Position numbers and translations under genes: made by a program | Notes under the pieces: model-generated | The model's input: the letters and a program-made list of their open reading frames with translations, nothing else | Database searches by the model: none | Told to the model about the DNA's origin: nothing | Shown here: positions 17,710 through 26,973 of the stretch, one piece after another | Layout of the letters: every line of letters begins with the position of its first letter | How positions within the stretch are numbered: the stretch's first letter is position 1 | Origin: Planctomycetota bacterium | GTDB lineage: Bacteria; Planctomycetota; UBA8742; UBA2392 | DNA length: 64,000 nt | NCBI GenBank assembly: GCA_016712285.1 | Contig: JADJRK010000001.1 | Coordinates: 4,058,761 to 4,122,760, forward strand | Reading direction: 5' to 3'

Positions 17710-18147
17710 TTACGGTTTGGGTGTGCGCACAAAGTGGGCCCAGAACTGCCCCAGCGCGCTGAACAGCGCGACAAACTTTTCATACTCGGCGGGCTTGGTG
17801 ATGAAGGCGTTGGCGCCGCGCGCGTAGCTGGCGGATACGTCAGAGTCGGCGGTACTGGTCGTCAGCACGGTCACCGGAATGGCTGCCAGCTTCGGTTCTG
17901 CGCGCAAAGCCTCAAGCACGCTGTGCCCGTCCATTCTCGGCATGTTCAGGTCAAGCAGAATGATGTCGGGCCGCGGCGAGCCCGCGTACTCGCCGTCGCC
18001 GCGCAGGTATTGCATTGCGGCTTCGCCGTCATCGACGACGTGCAGGTGGGCATCAAGTGTCGAGTCTTCAATGGCACGCCGCGTCAGCGCCTGCTGCACA
18101 GGGCTGTCCTCCACCAGCAAAATGGTGAACGGTCTGGTTTCAGGCAT
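17710..18147 (-). CDS. Single-domain response regulator (Rcp1/CheY-like)
   Basis: A 145-aa protein that is a receiver domain only. The acidic pair is VEDS (residues 12-15), the phospho-acceptor is D66 in LLDLNMP, the switch Thr lies in VLTTS, and the conserved Lys is in ITKPAE. There is no output domain, as in Rcp1-type regulators that partner phytochrome-like or PAS kinases. Its start overlaps the end of the kinase gene by 8 bp, so it is almost surely the cognate partner. How the signal leaves this pair is not visible; a diffusible regulator acting on another protein is likely. Confidence 0.92.
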   Translation of the reverse strand: MPETRPFTILLVEDSPVQQALTRRAIEDSTLDAHLHVVDDGEAAMQYLRGDGEYAGSPRPDIILLDLNMPRMDGHSVLEALRAEPKLAAIPVTVLTTSTADSDVSASYARGANAFITKPAEYEKFVALFSALGQFWAHFVRTPKP

Positions 18148-19906
18148 GCTCGTTGCGCCCATCCGGGTTTCCTTGTGCTGCTTCGTCTGCCGGCAGCGTC
18201 ACAGTGAAACGGCTGCCGCTGCCTTTGGTTGACTGCACGTCAATGCTGCCGCCATGCCTTTCCACAATCTTACGGCAAACCGACAGCCCGATGCCAGAGC
18301 CTTCGTACCTGCCAACGCCATGCAGGCGCTTAAAGGGCTTGAAGATCTGGCCAAAGTACTGCTCCTCAATGCCGATCCCGTTGTCCTGCACTGTGATACG
18401 CACAATCCCATCAACTTGTTCCGACGTGACATGAACCTCAGGCACCACCCCGGGCCGGCTGAATTTCAGGCCGTTCGCCACCAGGTTCTGCATCACCCGG
18501 CTGATCTGCATGGCGTCACCCCGGACCTTGGGCAGGCCGTTCCACACGATCTGGCCCCCTGTTTCGTCAAGCCGCGCCTTGAGGTCTCCCTTCACCTGCT
18601 CCATCACTGCGGCCAGATCTACCGGTTGCTGTTTCAAGTCTCGGTGGCCTGAGCGCGAGTACTCCAGAAGGTCGGTGATCAGGCGCTGCATGCGCAGGCT
18701 GGCATCGAGAATCGCCTGCATGTCTTCCAGCGCGCGCTTGGGCGGGTTCTCCCCCAGGTCGCGCTGCAGCAGGCCGCAGTAGGTGCTCATGGTGCGCAGC
18801 GGCTCCTGCAGGTCGTGGCTGGCGACGTAGTTGAACTCATCCAGCTCAGTCACCAGCTGCTTCAGTTGAAGGTACTGCTCGCGCAGCTTCTCGGCTTGGG
18901 CGTTCTGCATTTCGTCTGCAGCGACGCGCTCGGACATGTCGCGCACAATGCAACTGCACCGGATGCTGCCTTCAATCTGGTAGGCGCTGACGGTCACCGA
19001 CACCGGAAAGGATTCGCCGTTGCGCTTGCGTGCGCGGTAGACCCGCTCGACCGGCCCGGTGCGGCGCTTGCGCGAGAAATCTACCAGGATATCCAAGTGG
19101 TCGCCGCGTTGCCCTTCAAACAACTCGGGCAACAGCAGGTCAAAATTGCGGCCGACGATCTCGTCGCTTTCCCAACCGAACAGCCGCTGCGTTGCCGGGT
19201 TCGCGGCCTGGATGATACCGCCGACCACCACGATGATGATGGCGTCGACCGCGCCGTCCAGGATCGCCCTTGCCCGCAACTCGGCGGCGTGAACTTCGTC
19301 GGCAGCTTCCATCATTGGCGTGACGTCGGTGGCGTACAACATGCCTACCTCAAGGTCCGGCACGCCCCGGAAGTGGCACAGGTACCAGCGGTCGCCCCAC
19401 TGCACTTCGCGTGACTCGGCGACTCCGCGGTCGATGCACTGGTCGATGTCGGCTTGCGTCAGGCCCGGCACGAGGTCAAGGATGGTCGCGACGACCAGCC
19501 GCTCACGCCCAATCAGTTCGCTGGCGGCGGGGTTGTGCTTTTCAATACTTCCCTGACGGTTAAAGCGCAGCGTGGGGCCGGGGTTGAAGAACGGAAAGAG
19601 CTCTTCAGCCAGCAGCGCCGCCTCAGCCTTTTCGCGGCGGGCGATTTCGCCGCGCAGCATCGCGCCGGTGTTTCCCGCGCGCTTGACCTCTTTCTCTACA
19701 CGGGTGAGCCGCGCTGAGATCAGCCACGTCAGCCCGACAACCAGCAGCACAAAGCCCAGCACCGTAAGCCATACGCCGTAGCCGACGCCCTCCGGCGATG
19801 CCACCGACACGCCGACGATCGCCGCAAACGCCAGCGCCCCGCCGATCGCGACGTCGAACAGGCGGCGCAGGCGTTGCTTCAAAGGGTCAATGTTCTTGTC
19901 GGTCAT
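18140..19906 (-). CDS. PAS-domain sensor histidine kinase
   Basis: A 588-aa membrane kinase. Two transmembrane segments lie at about residues 20-65. A first PAS-like region is at about 105-200 and a clear PAS domain at 210-330 (ILDGAVDAIIIV, ANPATQRLFGW). A helical linker follows. The HisKA phospho-histidine is H364 in FNYVASHDLQEPL, and the HATPase domain (about 470-580) has the N box, DNGIGIEE and GSGIGLSVC. The VASHDLQEPLR form of the H box is typical of phytochrome-type and light/redox PAS kinases that work with Rcp1-like regulators. There is no extracytoplasmic sensor loop, so it probably senses a cytoplasmic signal. It is encoded directly before the response regulator. Confidence 0.93.
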   Translation of the reverse strand: MTDKNIDPLKQRLRRLFDVAIGGALAFAAIVGVSVASPEGVGYGVWLTVLGFVLLVVGLTWLISARLTRVEKEVKRAGNTGAMLRGEIARREKAEAALLAEELFPFFNPGPTLRFNRQGSIEKHNPAASELIGRERLVVATILDLVPGLTQADIDQCIDRGVAESREVQWGDRWYLCHFRGVPDLEVGMLYATDVTPMMEAADEVHAAELRARAILDGAVDAIIIVVVGGIIQAANPATQRLFGWESDEIVGRNFDLLLPELFEGQRGDHLDILVDFSRKRRTGPVERVYRARKRNGESFPVSVTVSAYQIEGSIRCSCIVRDMSERVAADEMQNAQAEKLREQYLQLKQLVTELDEFNYVASHDLQEPLRTMSTYCGLLQRDLGENPPKRALEDMQAILDASLRMQRLITDLLEYSRSGHRDLKQQPVDLAAVMEQVKGDLKARLDETGGQIVWNGLPKVRGDAMQISRVMQNLVANGLKFSRPGVVPEVHVTSEQVDGIVRITVQDNGIGIEEQYFGQIFKPFKRLHGVGRYEGSGIGLSVCRKIVERHGGSIDVQSTKGSGSRFTVTLPADEAAQGNPDGRNEHA

Positions 19907-20034
19907 TCGGGCCAAGGTCCACAGTGAACCACGTCATTCGCCAGGACACAAACGTCGTTGCCCTCACGAACCTCGTGCCGGTCATTGTTCATTCGCGCCC
20001 GTCGCGGGTACACTGTCTGCCTTGCTTACCCGGG

Positions 20035-20454
20035 ATGTTTCGAATGACGATGGTGCGGTTTTCGCTTGCGAGAGTTGTGCTGGCTGACACCCAGCCGTCG
20101 CAGAAGATCGTTTTGAAAGAACAGGGCGGCGTCCGCCACTTCACCATCGAGATCGGCGAGCCTGAAGCCGTGGCCATCTACCGCCGCGCCATGAAGCGTT
20201 TTCACCCAAGGCCGCTGACCCACGACCTGCTCGACAACGTCATTGCGGGCATGGGGGGCACGGTCAAAGCGGTGGAAATCACCGACCTGAAAGACCATAC
20301 CTATTACGCCAACCTGGTAATCCAGACCGCCGACGGCGAGGTGCGCGTGGACGCCCGCCCAAGCGACGCGATTGCGATACTGGTGGGCGCGAACGTTGAC
20401 CTGTTCGTCGATGACGAGCGGGTGCTGGCGCCGCTGTACGGCGACACCCAATGA
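20035..20454 (+). CDS. Bifunctional nuclease family protein (BFN/DUF151)
   Basis: A protein of about 139 aa that is a single BFN domain. The family pattern is clear: IGEPEAVAIY, RPLTHDLLDNV and RPSDAIAI. Members are reported as nucleases with DNase and RNase activity in plants; bacterial ones are mostly uncharacterised. Start is ambiguous among ATGs at 20035, 20044 and 20050; the domain begins right after, so all give a full domain. It ends 13 bp before the ATG of the outer-membrane barrel gene. Confidence 0.88.
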   Translation: MFRMTMVRFSLARVVLADTQPSQKIVLKEQGGVRHFTIEIGEPEAVAIYRRAMKRFHPRPLTHDLLDNVIAGMGGTVKAVEITDLKDHTYYANLVIQTADGEVRVDARPSDAIAILVGANVDLFVDDERVLAPLYGDTQ

Positions 20455-20467
20455 CCGGAGGCACCGC

Positions 20468-22156
20468 ATGAGTCCACGCATGATCCTTTGCCTGCTGCTG
20501 ACCTGCGCGCCATTGTGCGCCGAAGAATGGATCGACTTTCACACGCCCACCGTCGGCCGCGGCGGCGCGGGCGTATCGTTGGCACGCGGCGCCACGGGCT
20601 CGTACTACAATGCGGCAAACGCCGCGCGCCGGCCCTGGGAAAAGGATATCACCCAGGTTGAGTTCGATATCCCGAGCCACATCACCGCGTCATTGCAGGG
20701 CACCAGCTACCGCTGGATGTTCGACACCGTCGAGCTCGCCAACGACCTGGCAGACCGCTTCGACGAGGGCGCCTTCGAATCGGGCGGCGGCGTCGATGCG
20801 GACGACATGCGCTTTGCCATGCGCGTGATTAACCGCCTCGACAAACTCAGCAGCCTCAACGGCGACGGCCTTTACGTCGGCGCGGGTGCGGGCATTGGCG
20901 CGCGCTGGACAAACCTGTTCTTGCCCCGCGACGGCATGAGCGCCTACCTGGGCGGGTTCAACATCGCGGCGGCGTCTCCCTACGTCGATCTTGACAGCCT
21001 GCGCGGCTACCGGTTGACCGACGAAGCCGCCGCGGCCTGGGAAACGCTGATCAGTGAAGCGATTATCAATTCCGGCGGCGGTGCCCCGGCACCCAGCACA
21101 CCGGGCGGCCAGCAGTTCAGCCTGGACCTGCAGGCTGCGGGCTACAGCGCCGCCACCGCCGACGCGCTGGCGGCCTGGGCCGAAGACGCCGACGTGAACT
21201 TTGACGGCAAGGCGGGCGACATCCTGCTCGACTTCCTGATCAACACATACAACGGGACGGGCCAGAGCCTTGAAAGCGGCGCCAACCCCCTTGAGGGCAA
21301 CAACTCGGGGTTCGTGATTCGCGGCCTTGCCTGGTACGAGGTCGGTTTCAGCTATGCATTCGGTCTGCCGATCATGGGCGTCTCTGACCTGCTCACGTTC
21401 GGCGCCACCATCCGGCTGATCCAGGCGTACGCCTTCAGCGAATTGCTGCGCGTCGAGGACATGGACAAGAACGGCGTGGAAGACACGCTGGCGCGGCTTG
21501 GCAACAAGGTGGCCGATGCATACCGCCTGGATGCCGACGCCGCGCGCTTCAATGTGGGCGTGGACCTTGGGCTGATCATCACGCCCTTTGACACGCTGGC
21601 GATCAGTTTTGCCGCGCGCAACATCAACGGCCCGGAGTTCCGCTGGAAGCCCAGCACAACCGGCGAGCCGTCACTGGTGCGCTTCGACCCGCAGTTTCGC
21701 CTTGGCGTTTCGTACATTGCTTTTTACGAGGCGGGGCTGCCCCTTTCGTTCGCGGTCGAAGCCGACCTGAACAAGACCGGCAGCGACATCATGCCCAACT
21801 ATCACCAGCAGTTTGTGCGCGCTGCGATTGCCTTTGAGCCGGACTTCGGGCTTGCCGGCATTGGGCTTCGCCTGGGCGCGTTCAAGAACCTTGCTGATGC
21901 CAATGAGGCGATCACGTTCTCGGCTGGCCTGGGTTTCCGGTTGTGGGTGTTTACGCTGGACCTGGGTGCGCACATGGCGTTTGAGCAGCGTAATTTCGGC
22001 ACCAGCAACGAGTATGAGCCGTTGCCGCAGCGCGCCGGCGCCAGCGTGCAGATTGGATTTCATCTTGAGTTCGGCGGCGGCGACCCCAAGCCCGACCCCA
22101 AGGCCAAGGCGCCCAAAGGCAAGCCGGCGCCGAGTGCCAAACCGAAGTCAAAATAG
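20468..22156 (+). CDS. Outer-membrane beta-barrel protein of the TraF_2/PorV-like type
   Basis: A 562-aa protein with a signal peptide (MSPRMILCLLLTCAPLCA) and a GGAGG ribosome site. The mature N terminus (GRGGAGVSLARGATGSYYN) matches the start of the 'conjugal transfer protein TraF' and PorV/FadL-like barrel families, which have GGAGVA followed by a YYNPA-like motif. The C-terminal half alternates hydrophobic and polar residues as in transmembrane strands, and ends in a Lys/Pro/Ala-rich tail. Despite the family name there is no conjugation gene nearby. Its role could be a pore or an assembly factor. A bidirectional terminator follows. Confidence 0.7.
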   Translation: MSPRMILCLLLTCAPLCAEEWIDFHTPTVGRGGAGVSLARGATGSYYNAANAARRPWEKDITQVEFDIPSHITASLQGTSYRWMFDTVELANDLADRFDEGAFESGGGVDADDMRFAMRVINRLDKLSSLNGDGLYVGAGAGIGARWTNLFLPRDGMSAYLGGFNIAAASPYVDLDSLRGYRLTDEAAAAWETLISEAIINSGGGAPAPSTPGGQQFSLDLQAAGYSAATADALAAWAEDADVNFDGKAGDILLDFLINTYNGTGQSLESGANPLEGNNSGFVIRGLAWYEVGFSYAFGLPIMGVSDLLTFGATIRLIQAYAFSELLRVEDMDKNGVEDTLARLGNKVADAYRLDADAARFNVGVDLGLIITPFDTLAISFAARNINGPEFRWKPSTTGEPSLVRFDPQFRLGVSYIAFYEAGLPLSFAVEADLNKTGSDIMPNYHQQFVRAAIAFEPDFGLAGIGLRLGAFKNLADANEAITFSAGLGFRLWVFTLDLGAHMAFEQRNFGTSNEYEPLPQRAGASVQIGFHLEFGGGDPKPDPKAKAPKGKPAPSAKPKSK

Positions 22157-22172
22157 CGGCGCAAGAATGGAA

Positions 22173-22198
22173 CAGGCGAGGGCTGATGCCCTCGCCTG
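22173..22198. terminator. Bidirectional terminator
   Basis: An 11-bp perfect stem (CAGGCGAGGGC / GCCCTCGCCTG) with loop TGAT lies between the convergent barrel and thioredoxin genes. Confidence 0.8.
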
Positions 22199-22218
22199 CT
22201 TCGTTGGAGTTTCTGAAA

Positions 22219-22542
22219 TCAGCCGGCGAGCTTGGCCAGCTTCTTGCGCAGGGCGTCTTCGTTCAGCAACCCGACGTGCTGGTCCACGACTTCGCCGTTC
22301 TTGAAGAAGATGAGCGTTGGCACACCCATCACCCCGAAGTTCTGCGCGATCTCGGGGCTCTTGTCGATGTCAAGTTTGGCGACGTTGATCTTGCCTTTGA
22401 ACTCGGTGGCAAGCTTGTCAACGATCGGGCCAAGAACCTTGCAGGGGCCGCACCACGTGGCGGTAAAGTCCACCAGCGCTACACCCGAGGCAAGTTTTTC
22501 AAAGTTGGAGGCGTCGGCCTCAAGTGTGTCCGGTCCTGACAT
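22219..22542 (-). CDS. trxA: Thioredoxin
   Basis: A 107-aa cytoplasmic thioredoxin. The active site WCGPC is at residues 30-34 (with the following Lys), the conserved Asp lies in VDFTA, and the cis-Pro motif is GVPTLIFF. Length and layout match classical TrxA, which reduces protein disulfides such as those of ribonucleotide reductase. It is read toward the barrel gene and shares its terminator. Confidence 0.96.
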   Translation of the reverse strand: MSGPDTLEADASNFEKLASGVALVDFTATWCGPCKVLGPIVDKLATEFKGKINVAKLDIDKSPEIAQNFGVMGVPTLIFFKNGEVVDQHVGLLNEDALRKKLAKLAG

Positions 22543-22661
22543 GGCTGTCTCCTAATGCCCCGCACAGGGCTCCATGGTCTACTTCTGCTCAAACGGAAAT
22601 GGAAGGCGCATTATTCCGAACCGGGGCACCGGGGTAAAGACATACCACGACAACGCCGTGG

Positions 22662-23069
22662 TGCGGGCACCCTGCCCGCAGGCAGTAAGTGGCATCGCCT
22701 TCCAGGCGATGGCGTTGCAGGCGCTTCCAGCGCCTGTTGGCCACGGGCTGGAAGCCCGTGGAACGACATTGGCTAGAAGCCAATGCCACTACGACAAATT
22801 GCCACCACCCACGCCTTCGCGCTTGCGTGGTTTGTGGTGAGGGTTGTCCGGTTGAGCCCCCGGCGTCAGCTGGGGGCATTGGAATGTGCCGCAAACGACG
22901 CATGTTGCCGGTGCCGCGCCTGCCGGGGCTCTGAATTGTTATCGCTGCGATTCCCGGCCTTTACTGGCCGGGCTAAATTATGCATGCCCACGAAACGCGC
23001 TGCGTTTCGCGTGCGCGTTGCTTCGCAACCCTTCGGGCGCTGAACTGCCGCCACGTTGCGATTGGCGGC
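22662..23069. repeat. Array of about ten short hairpins
   Basis: The gap between trxA and nadA is filled with consecutive perfect hairpins. Their stems are at 22662-22680, 22693-22711, 22718-22736, 22741-22761, 22767-22785, 22856-22877, 22953-22972, 22991-23009, 23017-23029 and 23047-23069. Seven have 3-nt loops (CCC, TCC, TCC, GGA, AGA, GCT, TTC) and mostly 8-9 bp stems. Stem sequences differ, but the first group shares a CT-loop-AG junction. There is no coding frame worth calling. This looks like a REP/BIME-like cluster; a processed structured RNA is the alternative. Confidence 0.75.
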
Positions 23070-23109
23070 CGGAGCGATCCATGTCGCGCCCTTCGGGCGT
23101 ATTGGTTGG

Positions 23110-24192
23110 CTATCCGGTGCAGGCGAGCATGTTGTCCAGCGCTACCTTGGCCCAGCGCTTTTCTGTGGGGTCCGGCGTCACCGGCTCCCACGTTTCCAGG
23201 TTCTCCAGACAGTCGCGCAGGTCGCCGGTGCTGATCTTGAACATGTTCGGGCACAGGCTGCGCACCAGCGGAATCACCAGCCGGTCCGGGTGATGCACCG
23301 CGAGCCGGTGAATCATGTTCACCTCGGTGCCGATGGCGACCTTGTCGCCCGGCTTCATCTTGTTGATGACGTAGTCCTGGATGAACCCGGTGCTGCCGCT
23401 GAAGTCAGCTGCGGCGACGGTTTCCTGCGTGCACTCGGGGTGCACGATCACCTTGATGCCCGGGTGCTCGGCGCGGGCTCTCTGGACCATCTCGACAGAA
23501 AAGCGCGTGTGAACGTGGCAATAGCCCTTCCACAGGATCACGCGCGAGTTGGTGATCTGCGCCGGGGTCAAGCCGCCGTTGGGCAGCTTGGGGTCCCACA
23601 GCACAATCTGTTCGGGCGCAATGCCGTACTTGTTGGCGGTGTTGCGGCCGAGGTGTTCGTCGGGGAAAAAGAAGATGCGCTCGCCGCGTTCAAAGCACCA
23701 GTCGAAGACTTTGCCGGCGTTGCTGCTGGTGCAGACGATGCCGCCGCGCTCGCCACAGAATGCTTTCAGGTCGAGATCGCTGTTCATGTACACGACGGGC
23801 ACAACCTTGGCGGTGTTCACGAACTGGCCCAGTTCCATCCAGCTGGTCGCGACCTGCGGCAGGTTGGCCATGTCAGCCATGGGACAGCCGGCGTTGCGAT
23901 CGGGGTGATAGACAACCTGGTCGTCGCGGCAAAGAGTCGCGGCGCTGGTGACCATGAAGCGCACGCCGCAGAACACGATGTCGCGTGCCTTGCCGGCGTT
24001 GGCGGCGGCTTTGCACAGGTGGTAGCTGTCGCCGGTGATATCGCCGCAGGCATGCACGCCCAGGCGCTGGTAGTGGTGCGCGAGGATAAGCAACGAGTCG
24101 CCACGCTCACGCTTGAGCTCACGAATTCGCTCAATGTTCGCCGCTTCGTCTTCTTCGACGCGGATGGGGGATTGCATCACGGTGCCGGCCAT
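23110..24192 (-). CDS. nadA: Quinolinate synthase A
   Basis: NadA condenses iminoaspartate with dihydroxyacetone phosphate to make quinolinate for NAD synthesis, using a [4Fe-4S] cluster. The 360-aa protein has ILAHHYQ near the N terminus. The three cluster cysteines probably lie in AGCPMADM, HPECTQE and SLCPNMFK, in the order and spacing of the family. VMTSSN-like substrate motifs appear as VCTSSNAGKVF. The start ATG at 24192 has an AGGAGG-type ribosome site. nadB and nadC are not in the window. Confidence 0.96.
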   Translation of the reverse strand: MAGTVMQSPIRVEEDEAANIERIRELKRERGDSLLILAHHYQRLGVHACGDITGDSYHLCKAAANAGKARDIVFCGVRFMVTSAATLCRDDQVVYHPDRNAGCPMADMANLPQVATSWMELGQFVNTAKVVPVVYMNSDLDLKAFCGERGGIVCTSSNAGKVFDWCFERGERIFFFPDEHLGRNTANKYGIAPEQIVLWDPKLPNGGLTPAQITNSRVILWKGYCHVHTRFSVEMVQRARAEHPGIKVIVHPECTQETVAAADFSGSTGFIQDYVINKMKPGDKVAIGTEVNMIHRLAVHHPDRLVIPLVRSLCPNMFKISTGDLRDCLENLETWEPVTPDPTEKRWAKVALDNMLACTG

Positions 24193-24366
24193 GGCTGCCT
24201 CCTGTGTCGCGACACCCTTGGTGTCAACTTCACACTCACATTAGAACATGATTGCGCCCTTATGGGAAGCGGGATGCGGCGGCCATCGCGGTGGAGGCGG
24301 TTTCGGTTGCGCGGCACCGGGCGTTTTCATGGAATGATCGCTTCATTCGCCCGTTATAGAGAAGGC

Positions 24367-25602
24367 ATGTTCCAGATTGGTGCGATCGCGGTCGTTGCTT
24401 TCAACGTGGTTGTGTGGCTCGCGCTGCGCAAGCGTCTGGTTGCGGCATTCCCGCGCCGTGGCAAATGGATTGCGCTTGCGACTATACCCCTGCTGCTGCT
24501 GTTGCTGCACCCCTCCATGCTGATGGCCGTCGGCGGCTGGTCCGGCATGCGCGGTTCGCGCGGTTTGTTCCCGGAATGGTTCCAGATGTTCTGCGTGGCG
24601 GCCCAGTTCGGCTGGATTTTCTACGGCCTGATGCTTGCGCCGTTTGGCGCATGGCGGTTGATGTTGCGGCTGCGCGCATTGGCGCGCCGCGATTCGGGCA
24701 CGCCGTTGCAGCGCCAGCTCGCCGACAGCGGCCGGCGCCGGATGCTCACCAGCGCGGCGCTGATGGTGCCCGCCGCAGCCATGGTGCTTGGTGGCGGCAG
24801 CGTGCTGGCATCGCGTGTGGTGCCGTCGGTCACGCGCATCCGGTTGCGAGTGCCGCGCGAGATGACCAGCCTGCACGGGCTGACCATCGCGCAATGCAGC
24901 GATGTTCACGTCGGCAGCTACATGGGCCGTGAGCGGCTTGCCGAAATTCGCGATGCCATGAACGCCACGGGTGCGGACTATCACGTCGTGACCGGCGACC
25001 TGGTAGACAACCACGTAAGCCAGATGGAACTTGCCACACAGTTTCTGCGCGAGCTGAAACCGCGGCGCGAATCATTCCAGTGCATGGGCAACCACGAGTA
25101 CATCGCGGCCCGCAGCGCCGACGTGAAGACCATTGTCAGCGGCCTGCATGAGACGGGCGCTTCGATGCTGATCGACGAGGCGCGCGTGATTCGTGTCGGC
25201 AGCGACCACTTCTGGATGGGCGGCATCGACTATCCCCGCAACCGCGACCAGAGCGTGAGCGGCCGCGACAACCACCGCGACAGCCTGCTGGCCACGCTGG
25301 CACAGATGAGCGACGATGGCGCGCCGCGCATCGTGCTGAGTCACCATCCGCGCGCCTTTTTTGACGCGCGCGAAATGCAGCTTGACCTGATGCTGAGCGG
25401 GCACACCCACGGCGGCCAGATCAAGCTGGGCCGCGTGGGCGATGCGGCGCTGACGCCGATCCTGCCGCTCGATTACTACCACAACGGGCATTACCAGCAT
25501 GAGGGCCGCAGCCTTTACGTGAACGCCGGCGCCGGCGGTTGGCTGCCAGTGCGCATCAATTGCCCGCCCGAGATCACGTTGATTGAACTGGTTTCAGCCT
25601 GA
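24367..25602 (+). CDS. Membrane-anchored metallophosphoesterase, paralogue 1
   Basis: A protein of about 411 aa. Three or four hydrophobic segments occupy the first ~110 residues (FQIGAIAVVAFNVVVWLAL, TIPLLLLLLHPSML and others). A short RRRMLTSAALMVPAA segment resembling a Tat-like or fourth membrane stretch follows, then the calcineurin-like phosphoesterase domain. Metal-site motifs are SDVHVGSY (D-x-H), GDLVDN, GNHEY, SHHPRAFF and GHTHGGQI. This is the YkuE/YaeI-like type that acts on membrane phospholipids or nucleotides at the membrane. The ATG at 24367 or 24334 could be the start. Its stop overlaps the start of paralogue 2 (TGATG). Confidence 0.88.
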   Translation: MFQIGAIAVVAFNVVVWLALRKRLVAAFPRRGKWIALATIPLLLLLLHPSMLMAVGGWSGMRGSRGLFPEWFQMFCVAAQFGWIFYGLMLAPFGAWRLMLRLRALARRDSGTPLQRQLADSGRRRMLTSAALMVPAAAMVLGGGSVLASRVVPSVTRIRLRVPREMTSLHGLTIAQCSDVHVGSYMGRERLAEIRDAMNATGADYHVVTGDLVDNHVSQMELATQFLRELKPRRESFQCMGNHEYIAARSADVKTIVSGLHETGASMLIDEARVIRVGSDHFWMGGIDYPRNRDQSVSGRDNHRDSLLATLAQMSDDGAPRIVLSHHPRAFFDAREMQLDLMLSGHTHGGQIKLGRVGDAALTPILPLDYYHNGHYQHEGRSLYVNAGAGGWLPVRINCPPEITLIELVSA

Positions 25603-26909
25603 TGCGCTACGTGATGGAGGAGTTGCTGGGCGGCATGATGGTCGTCTTCAACATTATCGGTTTTCTGGTCACCTTGCTGAACGTGCTGACGTTCCTGGCG
25701 CTGCGTCGCCGCATCAAGCTGGCGTTTCCGCGGCACAGCGGCTGGGCGACGCTGGGCGTGGGCATTCCGTTCTGGATCATGCTGCACCCGGGTTTGTTCC
25801 TGATGTTCGGCGGGATTTCCGGGTTGATGGCGATTCGCGATGATTCGCCCATCTGGTTCGGCATTGCTGCGATGGCCTGTCAGTTTGCCGCCTGGGTGTA
25901 TGGCGGCGGCTTGCTGATCAAGGGCGCGCCCGGCGCGCTGCTTGATGGCGGGCGCCGGTTGCGCCGCGTGCTGCGGCGCGAAAAGGCGGGCTCGCCGGCT
26001 GAGCAGCGGCTGGTCGATGAGGGCCGGCGCCGCATGCTGGCCAAGGCGGCGCTGACTGTGCCCGCGGCGATAGTCGCGACGGCAGCGGGCGGCGCGCTGG
26101 CGTCGCGCGTGGTCCCGCGCGTGACACGATTGCAACTGCCGGTGCGGCGCGAGTTGACGCAACTGCACGGCATGACGATTGCGCAGGTCAGCGACGTGCA
26201 CGTGGGCAGCTATATGGGCTGGGATCGGCTTGCCGAGATTCTGGGCGTCATGAACTCGACGAACGCCGACTGGTTCGTGATCACCGGCGACCTGATTGAC
26301 AACGACGTCGCGCAGCTTGAGTTGGCGCAGCGTTTCATCAACGGCATGAAGCCGAAACGCCAGACTTTCATGAGCATGGGCAACCACGAGTACATCGCGG
26401 CCCGCACCGGCGACACCCAGGGCATTGTGGCCGCGCTGAAAGACACGAAGGCGACGCTGCTGATCGACGAAGCCGAGAAGCTGAACGTCGGCGGCGCGCA
26501 CCTGTGGCTGGGCGCGATTGACCACCCGCCGCAGATGACGCTGCCGCGCCTGCACGACCGCAGCACCGAGGAAAGCCTGCAACAGGTGCTTGCGAACGTG
26601 CACGACGACGGCGCGCCGCGCATTCTGCTTTCGCACCACCCGCGCACGTTTAACGTGATTCGCGAGCACCCGGTGGATTTGACGCTGAGCGGCCACACCC
26701 ACGGCGGGCAGATCAAGCTGGGGCGCATCGGCGACTACGCGCTGACACCCGTGCTGCCCTTCGAGCACTACCACAACGGGTTCTATGAGCACAACGGCCG
26801 GCGGCTGTACGTAAACGCGGGCGCCGGCGGCTGGATGCCAGTAAGAATCAACTGCCCGCCCGAGATCACACTGGTAGAGTTGGTGCCGGCGCAAGCAACG
26901 AACGCCTGA
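25602..26909 (+). CDS. Membrane-anchored metallophosphoesterase, paralogue 2
   Basis: A 435-aa close paralogue of the preceding gene. The layout is the same: N-terminal membrane segments (VVFNIIGFLVTLLNVLTFLAL, IPFWIMLHPGLF), a GRRRMLAKAALTVPA segment, then the phosphoesterase motifs SDVHVGSY, GDLIDN, GNHEY, SHHPRTF and GHTHGGQI. It begins with the last base of the previous stop, so the two are one operon. The tandem arrangement implies duplication. Substrate unknown; redundancy or heteromer formation is possible. Confidence 0.9.
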   Translation: MRYVMEELLGGMMVVFNIIGFLVTLLNVLTFLALRRRIKLAFPRHSGWATLGVGIPFWIMLHPGLFLMFGGISGLMAIRDDSPIWFGIAAMACQFAAWVYGGGLLIKGAPGALLDGGRRLRRVLRREKAGSPAEQRLVDEGRRRMLAKAALTVPAAIVATAAGGALASRVVPRVTRLQLPVRRELTQLHGMTIAQVSDVHVGSYMGWDRLAEILGVMNSTNADWFVITGDLIDNDVAQLELAQRFINGMKPKRQTFMSMGNHEYIAARTGDTQGIVAALKDTKATLLIDEAEKLNVGGAHLWLGAIDHPPQMTLPRLHDRSTEESLQQVLANVHDDGAPRILLSHHPRTFNVIREHPVDLTLSGHTHGGQIKLGRIGDYALTPVLPFEHYHNGFYEHNGRRLYVNAGAGGWMPVRINCPPEITLVELVPAQATNA

Positions 26910-26973
26910 CCGTGGCGCACGGGGCCTGGGAGTCTGGTGCCTGACCCCTTTTGCCCCCCAACGCGACGGCAGG

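Noticed and set aside
20468..22156. Conjugation gene, from the TraF-like family name
   Set aside because: The resemblance is to the outer-membrane barrel family that carries this label; there are no other transfer genes nearby.
22555..23043. Several short open frames in the trxA-nadA gap
   Set aside because: They are made of hairpin sequence and end at random; none has a ribosome site or balanced composition.
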